From NCBI RefSeq assembly GCF_018449725.1, contig NZ_JAAVVC010000025.1:47225-111224 (forward strand): a stretch of DNA of 64,000 nt, in the 5' to 3' direction. The notes beneath the pieces were generated by a model. That model was not told the DNA's origin, ran no database searches, and worked only from the letters and a program-made list of their open reading frames with translations. The translations under genes and the position numbers were made by a program. This stretch comes from Pseudomonas sp. dw_612 (lineage in GTDB: Bacteria > Pseudomonadota > Gammaproteobacteria > Pseudomonadales > Pseudomonadaceae). The stretch's first letter is position 1; each line of letters begins with the position of its first letter. This document shows positions 35,698 through 45,109 of the stretch, one piece after another.

Positions 35698-36237
35698 ATG
35701 CAAAGCCCGACCCAAGAAGCCACCCTCGCCCAATGGATCGCCCAGGAACAGGCCATGCGCGCCCGCCTCGCCGGCCCCGGCAGTCTGTCCATGGCCGAGG
35801 TCAGCGCCCTCTCGCCCACCGAGTTTTTCGAGGGCGTCGGCAACGGCGAACTGCCCTCGCCGCCGATTGGCACGCTGATGGATTTCATCCCGATCGAATG
35901 GTCGGCCGGGCTGTTTATTTTCCAGGGCACCCCGGATTCGCGGCACTACAACCCGTTGGGCAGCGTGCATGGCGGGTATGCGGCGACCTTGCTGGATTCG
36001 TGCATGGGGTGTGCGATTCACACGCAATTGAAGAAAGGCCAGGGCTACACCACGCTGGATTTGCGCATCAGTTATGTCCGGGCCTTGACCGGCGCCAGCG
36101 GACCGGTGCGCGCCGAGGGCAAGATTGTGCACCTGGGGCGGTCGACGGCGCTGGCCGAGGGGCGGATTTATGATGTGGATGGGCGACTGTATGCGACGGG
36201 GTCCACGACTTGCATGATTCTTGAGGCGCGGGGGTAA
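35698..36237 (+). CDS. PaaI-type hotdog thioesterase (4HBT)
   Basis: The protein has 179 residues. The hotdog core shows NPLGSVHGGYAATLLDSCMG, where HGG begins the central helix and Asp acts in catalysis. Later strands (TTLDLRISYVRALTG, then AEGKIVHLGRSTALAEGRIY) are typical. These enzymes hydrolyse acyl- or aryl-CoA thioesters in the cytoplasm. A 50-residue extension before the hotdog is present. The ATG at 35698 has GAGGA seven bases upstream. It is divergent from the pirin gene and is a single gene. Confidence 0.88.
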   Translation: MQSPTQEATLAQWIAQEQAMRARLAGPGSLSMAEVSALSPTEFFEGVGNGELPSPPIGTLMDFIPIEWSAGLFIFQGTPDSRHYNPLGSVHGGYAATLLDSCMGCAIHTQLKKGQGYTTLDLRISYVRALTGASGPVRAEGKIVHLGRSTALAEGRIYDVDGRLYATGSTTCMILEARG

Positions 36238-36258
36238 GGCTCGGAACCGTGGTGCGGC

Positions 36259-36327
36259 TATCGCGGGCAAGCCTTGCTCCTACAGGTGTGCGCGAATCCC
36301 CTGTAGGAGCAAGGCTTGCCCGCGATG
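36259..36327. repeat. inverted repeat (GTAGGAGCAAGGCTTGCCCGCG type)
   Basis: TCGCGGGCAAGCCTTGCTCC and its inverted copy lie about 20 bases apart. This variant REP family also occurs at 41824 and 54058. Confidence 0.85.
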
Positions 36328-36460
36328 AGGCCCGACCAGACACCCACAATTTCACCATTCATGACTTTAAGTAAACATTGCTTTGCCCCACCAGCGGTTT
36401 TTCTCAAGGATACCGGCGCGGATACTCGTGCCATTCCCACTGCAACCCTTGGAGTCATTG

Positions 36461-37264
36461 ATGTCTATTCCCGCATTCGGTCTTGGTACGTTTCGCCTGC
36501 AAGGTCAGGTGGTCATCGATTCGGTCAGTACCGGTCTTGAACTGGGCTATCGGGTCATCGACACCGCGCAAATCTACGAGAACGAAGCCGAAGTCGGCCA
36601 GGCCATTGCCGCCAGCGGCGTCCTGCGTCATGAGCTGTTCATCACCAGCAAAATCTGGGTCGCCAACTTCGCCAAGGATCGACTGATCGACAGCCTCAAG
36701 CAGAGCCTGCGCAATTTGCAGACTGACTACCTGGACCTGACGCTGATCCACTGGCCGTCCCCGGAAAACCAGGTGCCCGTGGAAGAGTTCATGGGCGCCC
36801 TGCTCGAAGCCAAGAAAATGGGCCTGACCCGCCAGATCGGCGTGTCCAACTTCACCGTGGACTTGATGAAACAGGCCATCGCCGCCGTCGGTGCCGAGAA
36901 CATTGCCACCAACCAGATCGAATTGCACCCGTACCTGCAAAACCGCAAAGTCGTTGAATTCGCGCAAAGCCAGGGCATCCAGATCACGTCCTACATGACC
37001 CTGGCCTACGGTGAAGTGCTGAAGGATCCGGTGATCCAGCGGATCGCCGAACGCCTGCAAGCGACACCGGCGCAAGTCACCCTGGCCTGGGCCATGCAAC
37101 TGGGTTACGCGGTGATTCCGTCATCGACCAAACGCGCCAATCTGGAAAGCAATCTGCAAGCCGTCGGGCTGACCTTGAGCGATGCCGACATGGCGTTGAT
37201 CGCCGGTCTGGATCGCGGCCAGCGTCTGACCAGCCCTAAAGGCATCGCCCCGCATTGGGATTGA
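36461..37264 (+). CDS. dkgB: aldo/keto reductase, 2,5-diketo-D-gluconate reductase B-like
   Basis: The protein has 267 residues, the same length as E. coli DkgB. Family motifs are clear: GYRVIDTAQIYENEAEVG with the Asp and the catalytic Tyr, ITSKIWV with Lys, and LTLIHWPSP with His. The cofactor segment near the end is AVIPSSTKRANLESNL, with the Ser/Arg pair typical of NADPH binding. It reduces aldehydes, methylglyoxal or 2,5-diketogluconate in the cytoplasm. The ATG at 36461 has TTGGAG before it. Upstream in-frame starts fall in weakly coding sequence. Confidence 0.9.
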   Translation: MSIPAFGLGTFRLQGQVVIDSVSTGLELGYRVIDTAQIYENEAEVGQAIAASGVLRHELFITSKIWVANFAKDRLIDSLKQSLRNLQTDYLDLTLIHWPSPENQVPVEEFMGALLEAKKMGLTRQIGVSNFTVDLMKQAIAAVGAENIATNQIELHPYLQNRKVVEFAQSQGIQITSYMTLAYGEVLKDPVIQRIAERLQATPAQVTLAWAMQLGYAVIPSSTKRANLESNLQAVGLTLSDADMALIAGLDRGQRLTSPKGIAPHWD

Positions 37265-37267
37265 TCG

Positions 37268-40200
37268 TCAGCGCGGCCCGAGGCTTTCATCCAGGTGCGT
37301 CATGCTCTGCTGCAAGCGCTCGACGGCAACGTCGATCAGTGCCCCGCGACCTTCAGTGCAGGCCTGTTCGAGTTGCTCGCAACACTCGATCACCTGTAGC
37401 GCCCGGACCATGCGCGCACCGCCCTTGATGCGGTGCGCCAGGTTCTGGAGATCCTGGCGATTACCTGCGGCGTGCGCCTGCAGCAACTGTTCACGATCCT
37501 CGCGGTTGGTCACCGCCAGATCGTGCACCAGGCGATTGATCAACGTGCGGTCGCTGCCGACGTAACGTTCCAGGCTGCTCAAGTCGAGCAGGACATCAGG
37601 TTGTTCGTCCGGCGGCGTTAACGCTTCGCCGGCAAACCTGAGCGCCAGCCAGGCGCTCAGGTCCCCCAGACGAATCGGTTTGAACAGGCAATCATCCATC
37701 CCGGCTTCCAGGCAACGCAGCTTTTCCTCGGGCTGGGCATTGGCGGTAAACCCCAGGATTAGCGTCGCCGGCAACCCTTGGGCGCGTTCCTCATCACGGA
37801 TCGCCATCGCCAGCTCATAACCACTGAGTACCGGCATGTTGCAGTCGGTGATGAGCACGTCGAGCGCCTGTTTGCGCCATATCGCCAACCCCTGCCCGCC
37901 ATCCTCGGCCTCCAGCACCTGGTGTCCCAGATAACTCAGTTGGCGCGACAGCAACAGGCGATTGGCCGGGTAATCGTCGACCACCAGAATCGTCAACAAC
38001 CGCGTCGCCAGCGGCCATCCGCTCGGCGGCGCGGCGCGGGACAACAACGGTTGCAGGGCGGGCAAATCCAGACTGACCTGAACCTGCGTGCCCCTGCCGA
38101 GGTCGCTGTGCAGCTGTAAACGGCCGCCCATCATTTCGCACAAGGAACGGCTGATCACCAACCCCAGGCCCGAACCGTTGCGGCCGGATTGCGCAGTGTT
38201 GCCAGCCTGGACAAACGGACTGAACAGTCGTTGCTGGTCTGCGACGCTGATCCCGATGCCGCTGTCTTCGATCGTCACAGTCACCGTCAGATGACCGGAC
38301 AACCCGGGCTCGACGCGCAGGGTCAGCCTCACCTCGCCTTGTTCCGTGAACTTGATGGCGTTGCTCAATAAATTGGACAGCACCTGCTTGAAACGCAGCG
38401 GGTCGATCAACACATCGCAGTCGCTGTGCTCATCCAGTTCGACCCGCCAATCCAGCTCTTTCTGCCGCGCCAGGCCCTCGAAAACCCGGCACACCGATTC
38501 CGTCAGCGAGCGCAAATTGCCGCGCTCCGGTGCCAGGGACAAATGCCCGGACTCGATGCGGGCGATGTCCAGGATATCGCCGATCAACACCAGCAGTTGC
38601 TGTGCGGAACTCGACGCCACCTCAATCGCAAATCGGTCGGTGATGCCCTCTTCCGAACGTTTGAGGGCCAGTTCGAGCATGCCGATCAAGGCATTCATCG
38701 GCGTGCGGATTTCATGGCTCATGGTCGCCAGAAACGTGGTTTTCGCGCGGTTGGCATCGTCGGCGGCGTCCTTGGCGTCCTGCAATTGCTGCAGCCATCG
38801 CTGGCGCTGGCGAATCTGCCGACGTTGCCAGGCAATCCAGCCCAACGCCAGCAACAGCAAGGCACCGGCGGCGGCAAAGCCTTGCAGGATGGCTTCGCGA
38901 TGACGCAGCCAATAGCTGTCATCCACCATCACGTCATTGCTCCAACGGGCGATCAAGTCGTCCATCTCCTGGGGCGGAATGCTCAGCAAGGCCTTGTTCA
39001 GGATCGACTGCAACTCCACGGCGCCGCGACCGGTCGCCAGGGTGATGAGTGCCGGTTCATTGCCCACGGTACTGTTGATCTGCAGGCGGTCGCCGTAGTG
39101 CCGGACAATCAGGTAACGGGTCAGGATCAATGAGCTGAGTGCCGCATCGGCCTGCCCCTTCAACACCAGTTCCAGCCCCTCGGCCGGACTTTGCGCGTCC
39201 ACCAGCCGGATTCCCGGTGCCCGCGCCAGAATAAACCCACGCAGTGGATGACTGTGATTGATCGCCAGACGCTTGCCCGCCAGATCATCCAGGGTCTTCG
39301 GGCTGCCCGCCGACGTAGCGCTGACCAACACGAATGGATTGCTCAGGTAAGCGCGGGTGAAGCGCAAGTCGGCCTCGCGTTCGGTGCTCGGAATGATCAC
39401 CGGCACCAGATCAATGTCACCGTCCTTGAGCTGCTGGATCTGCTGATCCAGCGAACGGCTGCGTTGCACCGTGAAGGTCAAGCCGCTGCGCTGGCTGATG
39501 AGGGTCAATAACTGCGCCGTCAAACCGCTGAACCGCCCCCGGGCATCGAAAAACGTCAGCGGCGCAAAGCCCTCGACCACCCCCACGGTCAGCAGCGGAT
39601 GCCGCGCCAGCCAGCGCTGTTCACTGGCGCTCAACTGAACGCGTTGCAGGCCGGATTGATTGGCCCTGCCGGCACTCCAGCGTTGCTCGATGGCCACGCG
39701 CTGCTCCATGGGAATCGTCGCCAGTGCCTGATCGACAATGCTCAACAGACGCGAATTGCTCCGGGCCAGGGCGAACCCGAATGGATTGGCGTCCAGACCC
39801 GATGGCCCGGTCAGGTGAACGTTGTTCAGGTAGTTATTGTTGATCAGGTAATTGGTACTGATGAAGTCGCCCAGGTACACGTCAGCCTGCCCGAACGCTA
39901 CAGCGCCGAGCGCCTCGAGTGACGAGGCATACAGATGCAGGCGCGCCTCGGGATAGAACGCTTCGACGCTGGACGCCGGCAGATAGTTTTCAACCATGGC
40001 AATGCGTTTGCCCGTCAGGTCGTCGGGCATGCGCTCGTCCAGACGGGTAACCAGCATCGGCTGGTCTTCGGCGTAGGCCAGGGACCTGGTCAGTTCGGGA
40101 TCGGCCATCTCGAAATTGTTCGAGGTGCCGAGCAGGTCCAGCTCATCACGTTTGAGCGCCTGCATCGCCACCTCGCGAGTGTCGTAACGCCGCACCTCAA

Positions 40201-40498
40201 CCTTGACATGCAGCAGTTGCGCCAGCAGATCGGCGTAGTCCGCCGTGATGCCCTCCAGTTCATCGTGATTGCGCGTCACCTCGAACGGCGGGTAGTCCGG
40301 CCCCGTGACGCCGAGGCGCAAGACCCGCTTGTTACGCAACCATTGCCAATCCGTTTCGTCCAGCCGAATCTCGTACCCCTCCACGGTCGAGCGTCCCAGC
40401 AGATGCAAGGGTTGCGGCTCGTCAGCCATCACAACGGCGGCCTTCAGCGCAGTCAACAACATCAGCACGAACAGACAGGCGCGCACAATCCGGTCCAT
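37268..40498 (-). CDS. BvgS/EvgS-like hybrid sensor histidine kinase
   Basis: The protein has 1076 residues. A signal peptide (ending about VVMADEP) is followed by two periplasmic SBP_bac_3 Venus-flytrap domains (about 50-275 and 290-530). A membrane helix (AAGALLLLALGWIAWQ) follows, then HisKA (FLATMSHEIRTPMNALIGML), HATPase (SNAIKFTEQGEVRL; GSGLGLVISRSL), a receiver (VLITDCNMPVLSGYE with Asp) and a C-terminal HPt domain (LAHRIKGGARMV with His). No PAS domain sits between the membrane helix and HisKA, unlike BvgS. The phosphorelay is therefore complete within one protein. It begins directly after the stop of the response-regulator gene. The signal sensed is unknown. Confidence 0.92.
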   Translation of the reverse strand: MDRIVRACLFVLMLLTALKAAVVMADEPQPLHLLGRSTVEGYEIRLDETDWQWLRNKRVLRLGVTGPDYPPFEVTRNHDELEGITADYADLLAQLLHVKVEVRRYDTREVAMQALKRDELDLLGTSNNFEMADPELTRSLAYAEDQPMLVTRLDERMPDDLTGKRIAMVENYLPASSVEAFYPEARLHLYASSLEALGAVAFGQADVYLGDFISTNYLINNNYLNNVHLTGPSGLDANPFGFALARSNSRLLSIVDQALATIPMEQRVAIEQRWSAGRANQSGLQRVQLSASEQRWLARHPLLTVGVVEGFAPLTFFDARGRFSGLTAQLLTLISQRSGLTFTVQRSRSLDQQIQQLKDGDIDLVPVIIPSTEREADLRFTRAYLSNPFVLVSATSAGSPKTLDDLAGKRLAINHSHPLRGFILARAPGIRLVDAQSPAEGLELVLKGQADAALSSLILTRYLIVRHYGDRLQINSTVGNEPALITLATGRGAVELQSILNKALLSIPPQEMDDLIARWSNDVMVDDSYWLRHREAILQGFAAAGALLLLALGWIAWQRRQIRQRQRWLQQLQDAKDAADDANRAKTTFLATMSHEIRTPMNALIGMLELALKRSEEGITDRFAIEVASSSAQQLLVLIGDILDIARIESGHLSLAPERGNLRSLTESVCRVFEGLARQKELDWRVELDEHSDCDVLIDPLRFKQVLSNLLSNAIKFTEQGEVRLTLRVEPGLSGHLTVTVTIEDSGIGISVADQQRLFSPFVQAGNTAQSGRNGSGLGLVISRSLCEMMGGRLQLHSDLGRGTQVQVSLDLPALQPLLSRAAPPSGWPLATRLLTILVVDDYPANRLLLSRQLSYLGHQVLEAEDGGQGLAIWRKQALDVLITDCNMPVLSGYELAMAIRDEERAQGLPATLILGFTANAQPEEKLRCLEAGMDDCLFKPIRLGDLSAWLALRFAGEALTPPDEQPDVLLDLSSLERYVGSDRTLINRLVHDLAVTNREDREQLLQAHAAGNRQDLQNLAHRIKGGARMVRALQVIECCEQLEQACTEGRGALIDVAVERLQQSMTHLDESLGPR

Positions 40499-41149
40499 TC
40501 AAATCAGATGATTGCGTTTGCAGAAGTCACGCAGGTGCACCGCCGAGTGCAACCCGAGCTTTTCGATCAAACGCGTCTTGTAGGTGCTGACCGTCTTGTG
40601 GCTCAAGTACAGGACCTCCGCGATAGCCTTGTTACTCGCGCCTCGGGCCAGATGTTGGCAAATGGTCAGCTCGCGATTGGAGAGTGAATCGATCATCTGT
40701 TTTTCACTGCGTTGCAAATTGTCCAGCGATGCCGTGGGCAGCCGGGAGAAATAGGTGTAACCGGCCATTAACGCCTGGATCGCCTTGTGCAGTTGACCCA
40801 AATCGTTGGTTTTCGAGACATAGGCCAAGGCGCCGGCACGCATGCAACGCTCTTGGAAAAACAACGGATCCAGGGACGTAAAGGTCAGCACCCGACACGA
40901 CAAATCACTGAGCTTGATGCGTTCCAGCACCTCCAGCCCATCAAGGGAAGGCATGACCAGGTCCAGCACCACCAGCTCGGGGGTATGCTCGCGCAGCATC
41001 GCCACGACCTCGTTACCGCTGGACGCCTCGTAAATGTGTTTGAAGCCTTCCTGCTTGAGTACCATTGTGACGGCGGCGCGTACCACCGGATGATCGTCCG
41101 CAATCAGTGCTGATTTCTCGGCGCGTTGCGCAAACAGCGCTGGCTTCAT
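40499..41149 (-). CDS. LuxR/FixJ-type response regulator (BvgA/EvgA-like)
   Basis: The protein has 216 residues. The receiver domain has SALIADDHPVVRAAVTMV, the phospho-acceptor Asp in LVVLDLVMPSLDG, and YVSKTND with Lys. The C-terminal LuxR helix-turn-helix reads LSNRELTICQHLARGASNKA and VLYLSHKTVSTYKTRLIEKL. It should receive phosphate from the HPt domain of the kinase just downstream and control target promoters. The ATG at 41149 is preceded by CAGAGGGAG, so it is chosen over longer starts. The kinase follows without a gap. Confidence 0.92.
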   Translation of the reverse strand: MKPALFAQRAEKSALIADDHPVVRAAVTMVLKQEGFKHIYEASSGNEVVAMLREHTPELVVLDLVMPSLDGLEVLERIKLSDLSCRVLTFTSLDPLFFQERCMRAGALAYVSKTNDLGQLHKAIQALMAGYTYFSRLPTASLDNLQRSEKQMIDSLSNRELTICQHLARGASNKAIAEVLYLSHKTVSTYKTRLIEKLGLHSAVHLRDFCKRNHLI

Positions 41150-41291
41150 GGCAACTCCCTCTGCAAAAAAATGACGATTTCGCGACACTCGGCCAGGGGC
41201 CAGCCCGGAATAGACGCAACGGCTGCGCAATGACTTTTGCACGGGGGGACAGGCAAAACTACCTGTCAGATCTGACAGTTCCGACAAACGG

Positions 41292-41726
41292 TCAACCGCG
41301 CCTTTGCTGGTACGACCGGGTCGGCCAGGGTTGGTCGTCTTCGTGCAGTGGCCGATCGATGATCGTCATCAACCGCTGGATACACGCAAGATCAGGCAGC
41401 AGCGCGTGACTCACCTGCAACTTCTGCCACTCGCAAAGGGGTATCGGCGGCAACTGTGCCTGCTGACCGTTGAAGATCAAGGCGTGGTGAACCTGGGGGT
41501 TGCCGAGGAAAAATCCCTGCAAGTCCATCGCGCCGTCGGCCAGTGACGCATTGATGACCACCAGATCGAACGGCTCGCAACCGTACTCGACGATCGTCAC
41601 CATTTCCGCAAGGCTGTGCACCGGCGCCACGCGGTAGTAATCGAGCGAATTGAACAACCGCTCGATTTTCATCCGGTGAAAATGCTGGTCGTCCGCGATC
41701 AGGATTCGTAAGGCTTTATTCGGCAT
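41292..41726 (-). CDS. degenerate receiver-domain protein
   Basis: The protein has 144 residues and is a stand-alone receiver fold. The acidic pair is kept (ILIADDQHFHRMKI; Asp12, Asp13), and helix 1 and strand 3 are clear. The phospho-acceptor position holds Asn59 (DLVVINASLADG) and the usual Lys-Pro after strand 5 is missing. It therefore cannot be phosphorylated in the ordinary way and may act as a decoy, adaptor or constitutive binder. It lies upstream of the LuxR-type regulator and BvgS-like kinase on the same strand, 142 bases away, so a role in that relay is likely. The ATG at 41726 is used; the gap before the regulator may hold a second promoter. Confidence 0.8.
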   Translation of the reverse strand: MPNKALRILIADDQHFHRMKIERLFNSLDYYRVAPVHSLAEMVTIVEYGCEPFDLVVINASLADGAMDLQGFFLGNPQVHHALIFNGQQAQLPPIPLCEWQKLQVSHALLPDLACIQRLMTIIDRPLHEDDQPWPTRSYQQRRG

Positions 41727-41823
41727 CGTGGATTCCCATGAGAGTGACAAACTCGTGAGGCCGCAAGGCTACGGAACACTGGTGGTTGTTTCTGTAGGAC
41801 TTTTCCTAAAGTTGGCAATGACC

Positions 41824-41912
41824 GTAGGCGCAAGGCTTGCCCGCGCTAGACGCACCTCGGTCCTGAACAGGACCGCGTCATCGTTCATCGCGGGCAAGCC
41901 TTGCGCCTGCGG
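41824..41912. repeat. inverted repeat (GTAGGCGCAAGGCTTGCCCGCG type)
   Basis: GTAGGCGCAAGGCTTGCCCG and an inverted copy flank about 40 bases. The centre contains CGGTCCTGAACAGGACCG, a second palindrome. It lies between mgtA's end and the degenerate receiver's promoter region. Confidence 0.8.
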
Positions 41913-41921
41913 ATGACGGGT

Positions 41922-44627
41922 TTATTGCCAGCCAAACCGGCGGATATAGAACCCCTTCACCGCCTGGGTCAGCCCCATGTATGCCAGCAGAATCAGCGGC
42001 AGGAACACGAAGTACAGCGACGGCAGCGCCTGCAATTTGAAGTAGTGCGCCAGCGGTCCCATCGGCAGGAAGATCCCGACGGCCATGATGACTCCGGTCA
42101 TGATCATCAACGGCATGGCCGCGCGGCTTTGCAGGAACGGGATCTTCGGCGTGCGGATCATGTGCACGATCAATGTCTGGGTCAGCAGCCCCACCACGAA
42201 CCAGCCGGACTGGAACAGGGTCTGGTGATCCGGGGTGTTGGCGTCAAACACGTACCACATCAAGGCAAACGTGGTGATGTCGAAAATCGAGCTGATCGGA
42301 CCGAAGAACAGCATAAAGCGCCCGACGTCCGCCGGTTGCCAGCGTTGGGGCTTCTTCAGCATTTCGGCATCGACGTTATCGAACGGGATGGCGATCTGCG
42401 AAATGTCATACAGCAGGTTTTGCACCAGCAGGTGCATCGGCAGCATCGGCAGGAACGGGATAAACGCACTGGCCACCAGCACCGAGAACACGTTGCCGAA
42501 GTTCGAGCTGGCGGTCATCTTGATGTACTTGAGCATGTTGGCGAAGGTCCGGCGCCCTTCCAGTACGCCCTCCTCCAGCACCATCAGGCTCTTTTCCAAC
42601 AGGATGATATCGGCGGCTTCCTTGGCAATGTCCACCGCGCTGTCCACCGAGATCCCGATATCGGCTGCGCGCAGCGCCGGGGCGTCGTTGATGCCGTCGC
42701 CCATGAAACCGACCACATGGCCGTTGCCCTTGAGCAAACGCACGATGCGTTCCTTGTGCGACGGCGTCAGTTTGGCGAAGACATTGGTGGTCTCCACGGC
42801 CAGTGCCAGTTCGGCGTCGCTCATGCGCTCGACGTCGTTGCCCATCAGCAGGCCTTGTTGCTCCAGGCCGACTTCGCGGCAAATCTTCGCCGTCACCAGT
42901 TCGTTGTCGCCGGTCAGCACTTTCACCGCAATGCCGTGGGCCGCCAGCGCGCGCAGGGCCGGCGCGGTGCTTTCCTTGGGCGGATCGAGGAAGGCGACGT
43001 AGCCGATCAGGGTCATTTGCTGCTCATCGGCGATGCTGTAGACCGCTTGATCCTTCGGTGTATGCCGCGCGGCCACCGCCACCACACGCAAGCCTTCCTC
43101 GTTGAAGGACGCGGTCACTTCGCGAATCCGCGCCAGCAGTTCATCGGTCAGCGGCTCGTCGTTATCGCCGTGGCGAACACGGGTGCAACCGGAGAGGATT
43201 TCTTCCACCGCGCCTTTGCACACCAGCACGTGGTAAGGCCGGTCATGCTCGGCCACCACCACCGACATACGGCGCCGGGTGAAGTCGAACGGCACTTCAT
43301 CGACCTTGGCAAACGCCGTGGCCACTTCCAGTTCACGGTGCACCTCGACGTGTTGCAGCACCGCCACGTCCAGCAGGTTTTTCAACCCGGTCTGGTAGTA
43401 GCTGTTGAGGTACGCCATTTCCAGCACGTCATCGGACTCTTCGCCCCACACGTCCACATGCCGGGCGAGGAAGATTTTGTCCTGGGTCAGGGTGCCGGTC
43501 TTGTCGGTGCACAGCACGTCCATCGCGCCGAAGTTCTGGATCGCATCCAGGCGCTTGACGATGACTTTTTTGCGCGACAGGAACACCGCGCCCTTGGCCA
43601 ACGTCGAGGTGACGATCATCGGCAGCATTTCCGGGGTCAGGCCCACGGCGATGGACAGCGCGAACAGCAGCGCCTGCATCCAGTCACCCTTGGTAAAGCC
43701 GTTGATGAACAGCACCAGCGGCGCCATCACGAACATGAAGCGGATCAGCAGCCAGCTGACTTTGTTGACCCCGTTCTGAAACGAGGTCGGCGCCCGGTCG
43801 GTGGCGCTGACCCGCTGGGCCAGGGCACCGAAATAGGTGCTGTTGCCGGTGGTCAGAATCACCGCGATGGCCGAACCCGAGACCACGTTGGTGCCCATGA
43901 ACAGGATGTTGTCGAGGTCCAGCGGATTGTTCGTATCGCTGTCCTGCTGGCGCGGGAATTTTTCCACCGGCATCGATTCGCCGGTCATCGCGGCCTGACT
44001 GACGAACAGGTCCTTGGCGCTGAGCACCCGGCAATCGGCGGGAATCATGTCACCGGCCGAGAGCACGATCAGGTCGCCGGGCACCAATTGCTTGATCGGC
44101 AGTTCGATACGCTGCGCGCCCTGGCGCATGACCGTCGCGGTGTTACTCACCATCGCCTTAAGCGCATCCGCCGCCTGGTTGGATTTGGCTTCCTGCCAGA
44201 AGCGCAACAGGGTCGAGAGCACCACCATGGAGAAAATCACCACGGCGGCCTTGATGTCTTCGGTGAACCACGAGACCACCGCCAACAACGTCAGCAGCAG
44301 GTTGAACGGGTTTTTGTAGCAGTGCCACAGGTGCACCCACCACGGCAGCGGTTGTTCGTGCTCGACTTCGTTGAGGCCGAACAGCTCGCGCAAGGTGTCG
44401 GCTTCGGACTCGCTCAAACCATCGCTGTGACTGCCGAGGTGATCCAGCAACAGGCCGGTGTCGCTGTTGGCCGCCGACACCAGGGTTTGCGCCAGGGTCG
44501 GCGGTACTTCACGGCTGACCGTGGTGTCGTTGATGCTTTCCAGCAACGCCAGGCGACGGAAGTGCCGGGCGATGTGGCGGGTGCGCAGGAATCCGGCGAA
44601 GAATTCTTTGAGCAGGGTCAGGTTCAT
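41922..44627 (-). CDS. mgtA: magnesium-translocating P-type ATPase MgtA
   Basis: The protein has 901 residues, close to the 898 of E. coli MgtA. The phosphorylation motif is VLCTDKTGTLTQDK, the actuator domain shows AAMTGESMPVEKF, the nucleotide site is near VLVCKGAVEEIL, and the hinge is GFMGDGINDAPALRAADIGI. About ten membrane helices are seen, and the C-terminal ones end GFYIRRFGWQ. The pump brings Mg2+ from periplasm to cytoplasm at the cost of ATP and is normally made at low Mg2+. A 504-base gap upstream could hold a regulatory leader. Confidence 0.93.
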   Translation of the reverse strand: MNLTLLKEFFAGFLRTRHIARHFRRLALLESINDTTVSREVPPTLAQTLVSAANSDTGLLLDHLGSHSDGLSESEADTLRELFGLNEVEHEQPLPWWVHLWHCYKNPFNLLLTLLAVVSWFTEDIKAAVVIFSMVVLSTLLRFWQEAKSNQAADALKAMVSNTATVMRQGAQRIELPIKQLVPGDLIVLSAGDMIPADCRVLSAKDLFVSQAAMTGESMPVEKFPRQQDSDTNNPLDLDNILFMGTNVVSGSAIAVILTTGNSTYFGALAQRVSATDRAPTSFQNGVNKVSWLLIRFMFVMAPLVLFINGFTKGDWMQALLFALSIAVGLTPEMLPMIVTSTLAKGAVFLSRKKVIVKRLDAIQNFGAMDVLCTDKTGTLTQDKIFLARHVDVWGEESDDVLEMAYLNSYYQTGLKNLLDVAVLQHVEVHRELEVATAFAKVDEVPFDFTRRRMSVVVAEHDRPYHVLVCKGAVEEILSGCTRVRHGDNDEPLTDELLARIREVTASFNEEGLRVVAVAARHTPKDQAVYSIADEQQMTLIGYVAFLDPPKESTAPALRALAAHGIAVKVLTGDNELVTAKICREVGLEQQGLLMGNDVERMSDAELALAVETTNVFAKLTPSHKERIVRLLKGNGHVVGFMGDGINDAPALRAADIGISVDSAVDIAKEAADIILLEKSLMVLEEGVLEGRRTFANMLKYIKMTASSNFGNVFSVLVASAFIPFLPMLPMHLLVQNLLYDISQIAIPFDNVDAEMLKKPQRWQPADVGRFMLFFGPISSIFDITTFALMWYVFDANTPDHQTLFQSGWFVVGLLTQTLIVHMIRTPKIPFLQSRAAMPLMIMTGVIMAVGIFLPMGPLAHYFKLQALPSLYFVFLPLILLAYMGLTQAVKGFYIRRFGWQ

Positions 44628-44840
44628 GGCAGTTGCCCCCCAGGGTCAGCCGGGAAACCGTCGAGCAGGCGCGTCGAGTCGCCGCGATGACGACAGGAAA
44701 GTCGAGCATCACGCACGGTTCAGCGTCGATGAGAGGGACGTCGGGAATCGCGCCGCCACTGGCCGCGATCGGGATGCCGCTACTCGCTTTTCAGCAAGTC
44801 AACGGCACAAAAAAACTGCGCGTCAGCTTGCCGAGAAGGT

Positions 44841-44859
44841 GCCGGTTACTGAAACCGGC
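44841..44859 (-). promoter_or_regulatory. hairpin in the putative mgtA leader
   Basis: GCCGGTT-ACTGA-AACCGGC is a perfect 7-base stem with a 5-base loop, about 215 bases before the start of mgtA. On the mgtA strand a run of seven T lies 25 bases further on, but it is not adjacent to the stem as a terminator would need. Confidence 0.3.
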
Positions 44860-45033
44860 CGACTACTGTCACTCGAACAAGTACCCACTGTGGGTCTCCG
44901 CTATTGATGAAAACGCGCGAAGCTTACGCCCCGATTTCTGGAGAGTAAACGATGCTGGGGCGAGTGCCGGGGGAATCGGCGGGTTCTTCAGGAAGGGTTC
45001 AGGATCGAGGTTTTTCGGTGTTCTTTTTGGCCC

Positions 45034-45109
45034 CTTCGCGAGCAAGCCCGCTCCCACAATGGACCTGTGTTCACAGATCAAATGTGGGAGCGGGCTTGCT
45101 CGCGAAGGC
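45034..45109. repeat. REP inverted pair (GTGGGAGC type)
   Basis: Two inverted REP units lie just after the end of pvdA and close the pyoverdine transcript. Confidence 0.9.

Noticed and set aside
41901..44690. A 929-codon open frame on the plus strand opposite mgtA.
   Set aside because: It is rich in His, Gln, Arg and Ala without recognisable domain order and lies fully opposite a clear P-type ATPase. It is a shadow of high-G+C codon use.
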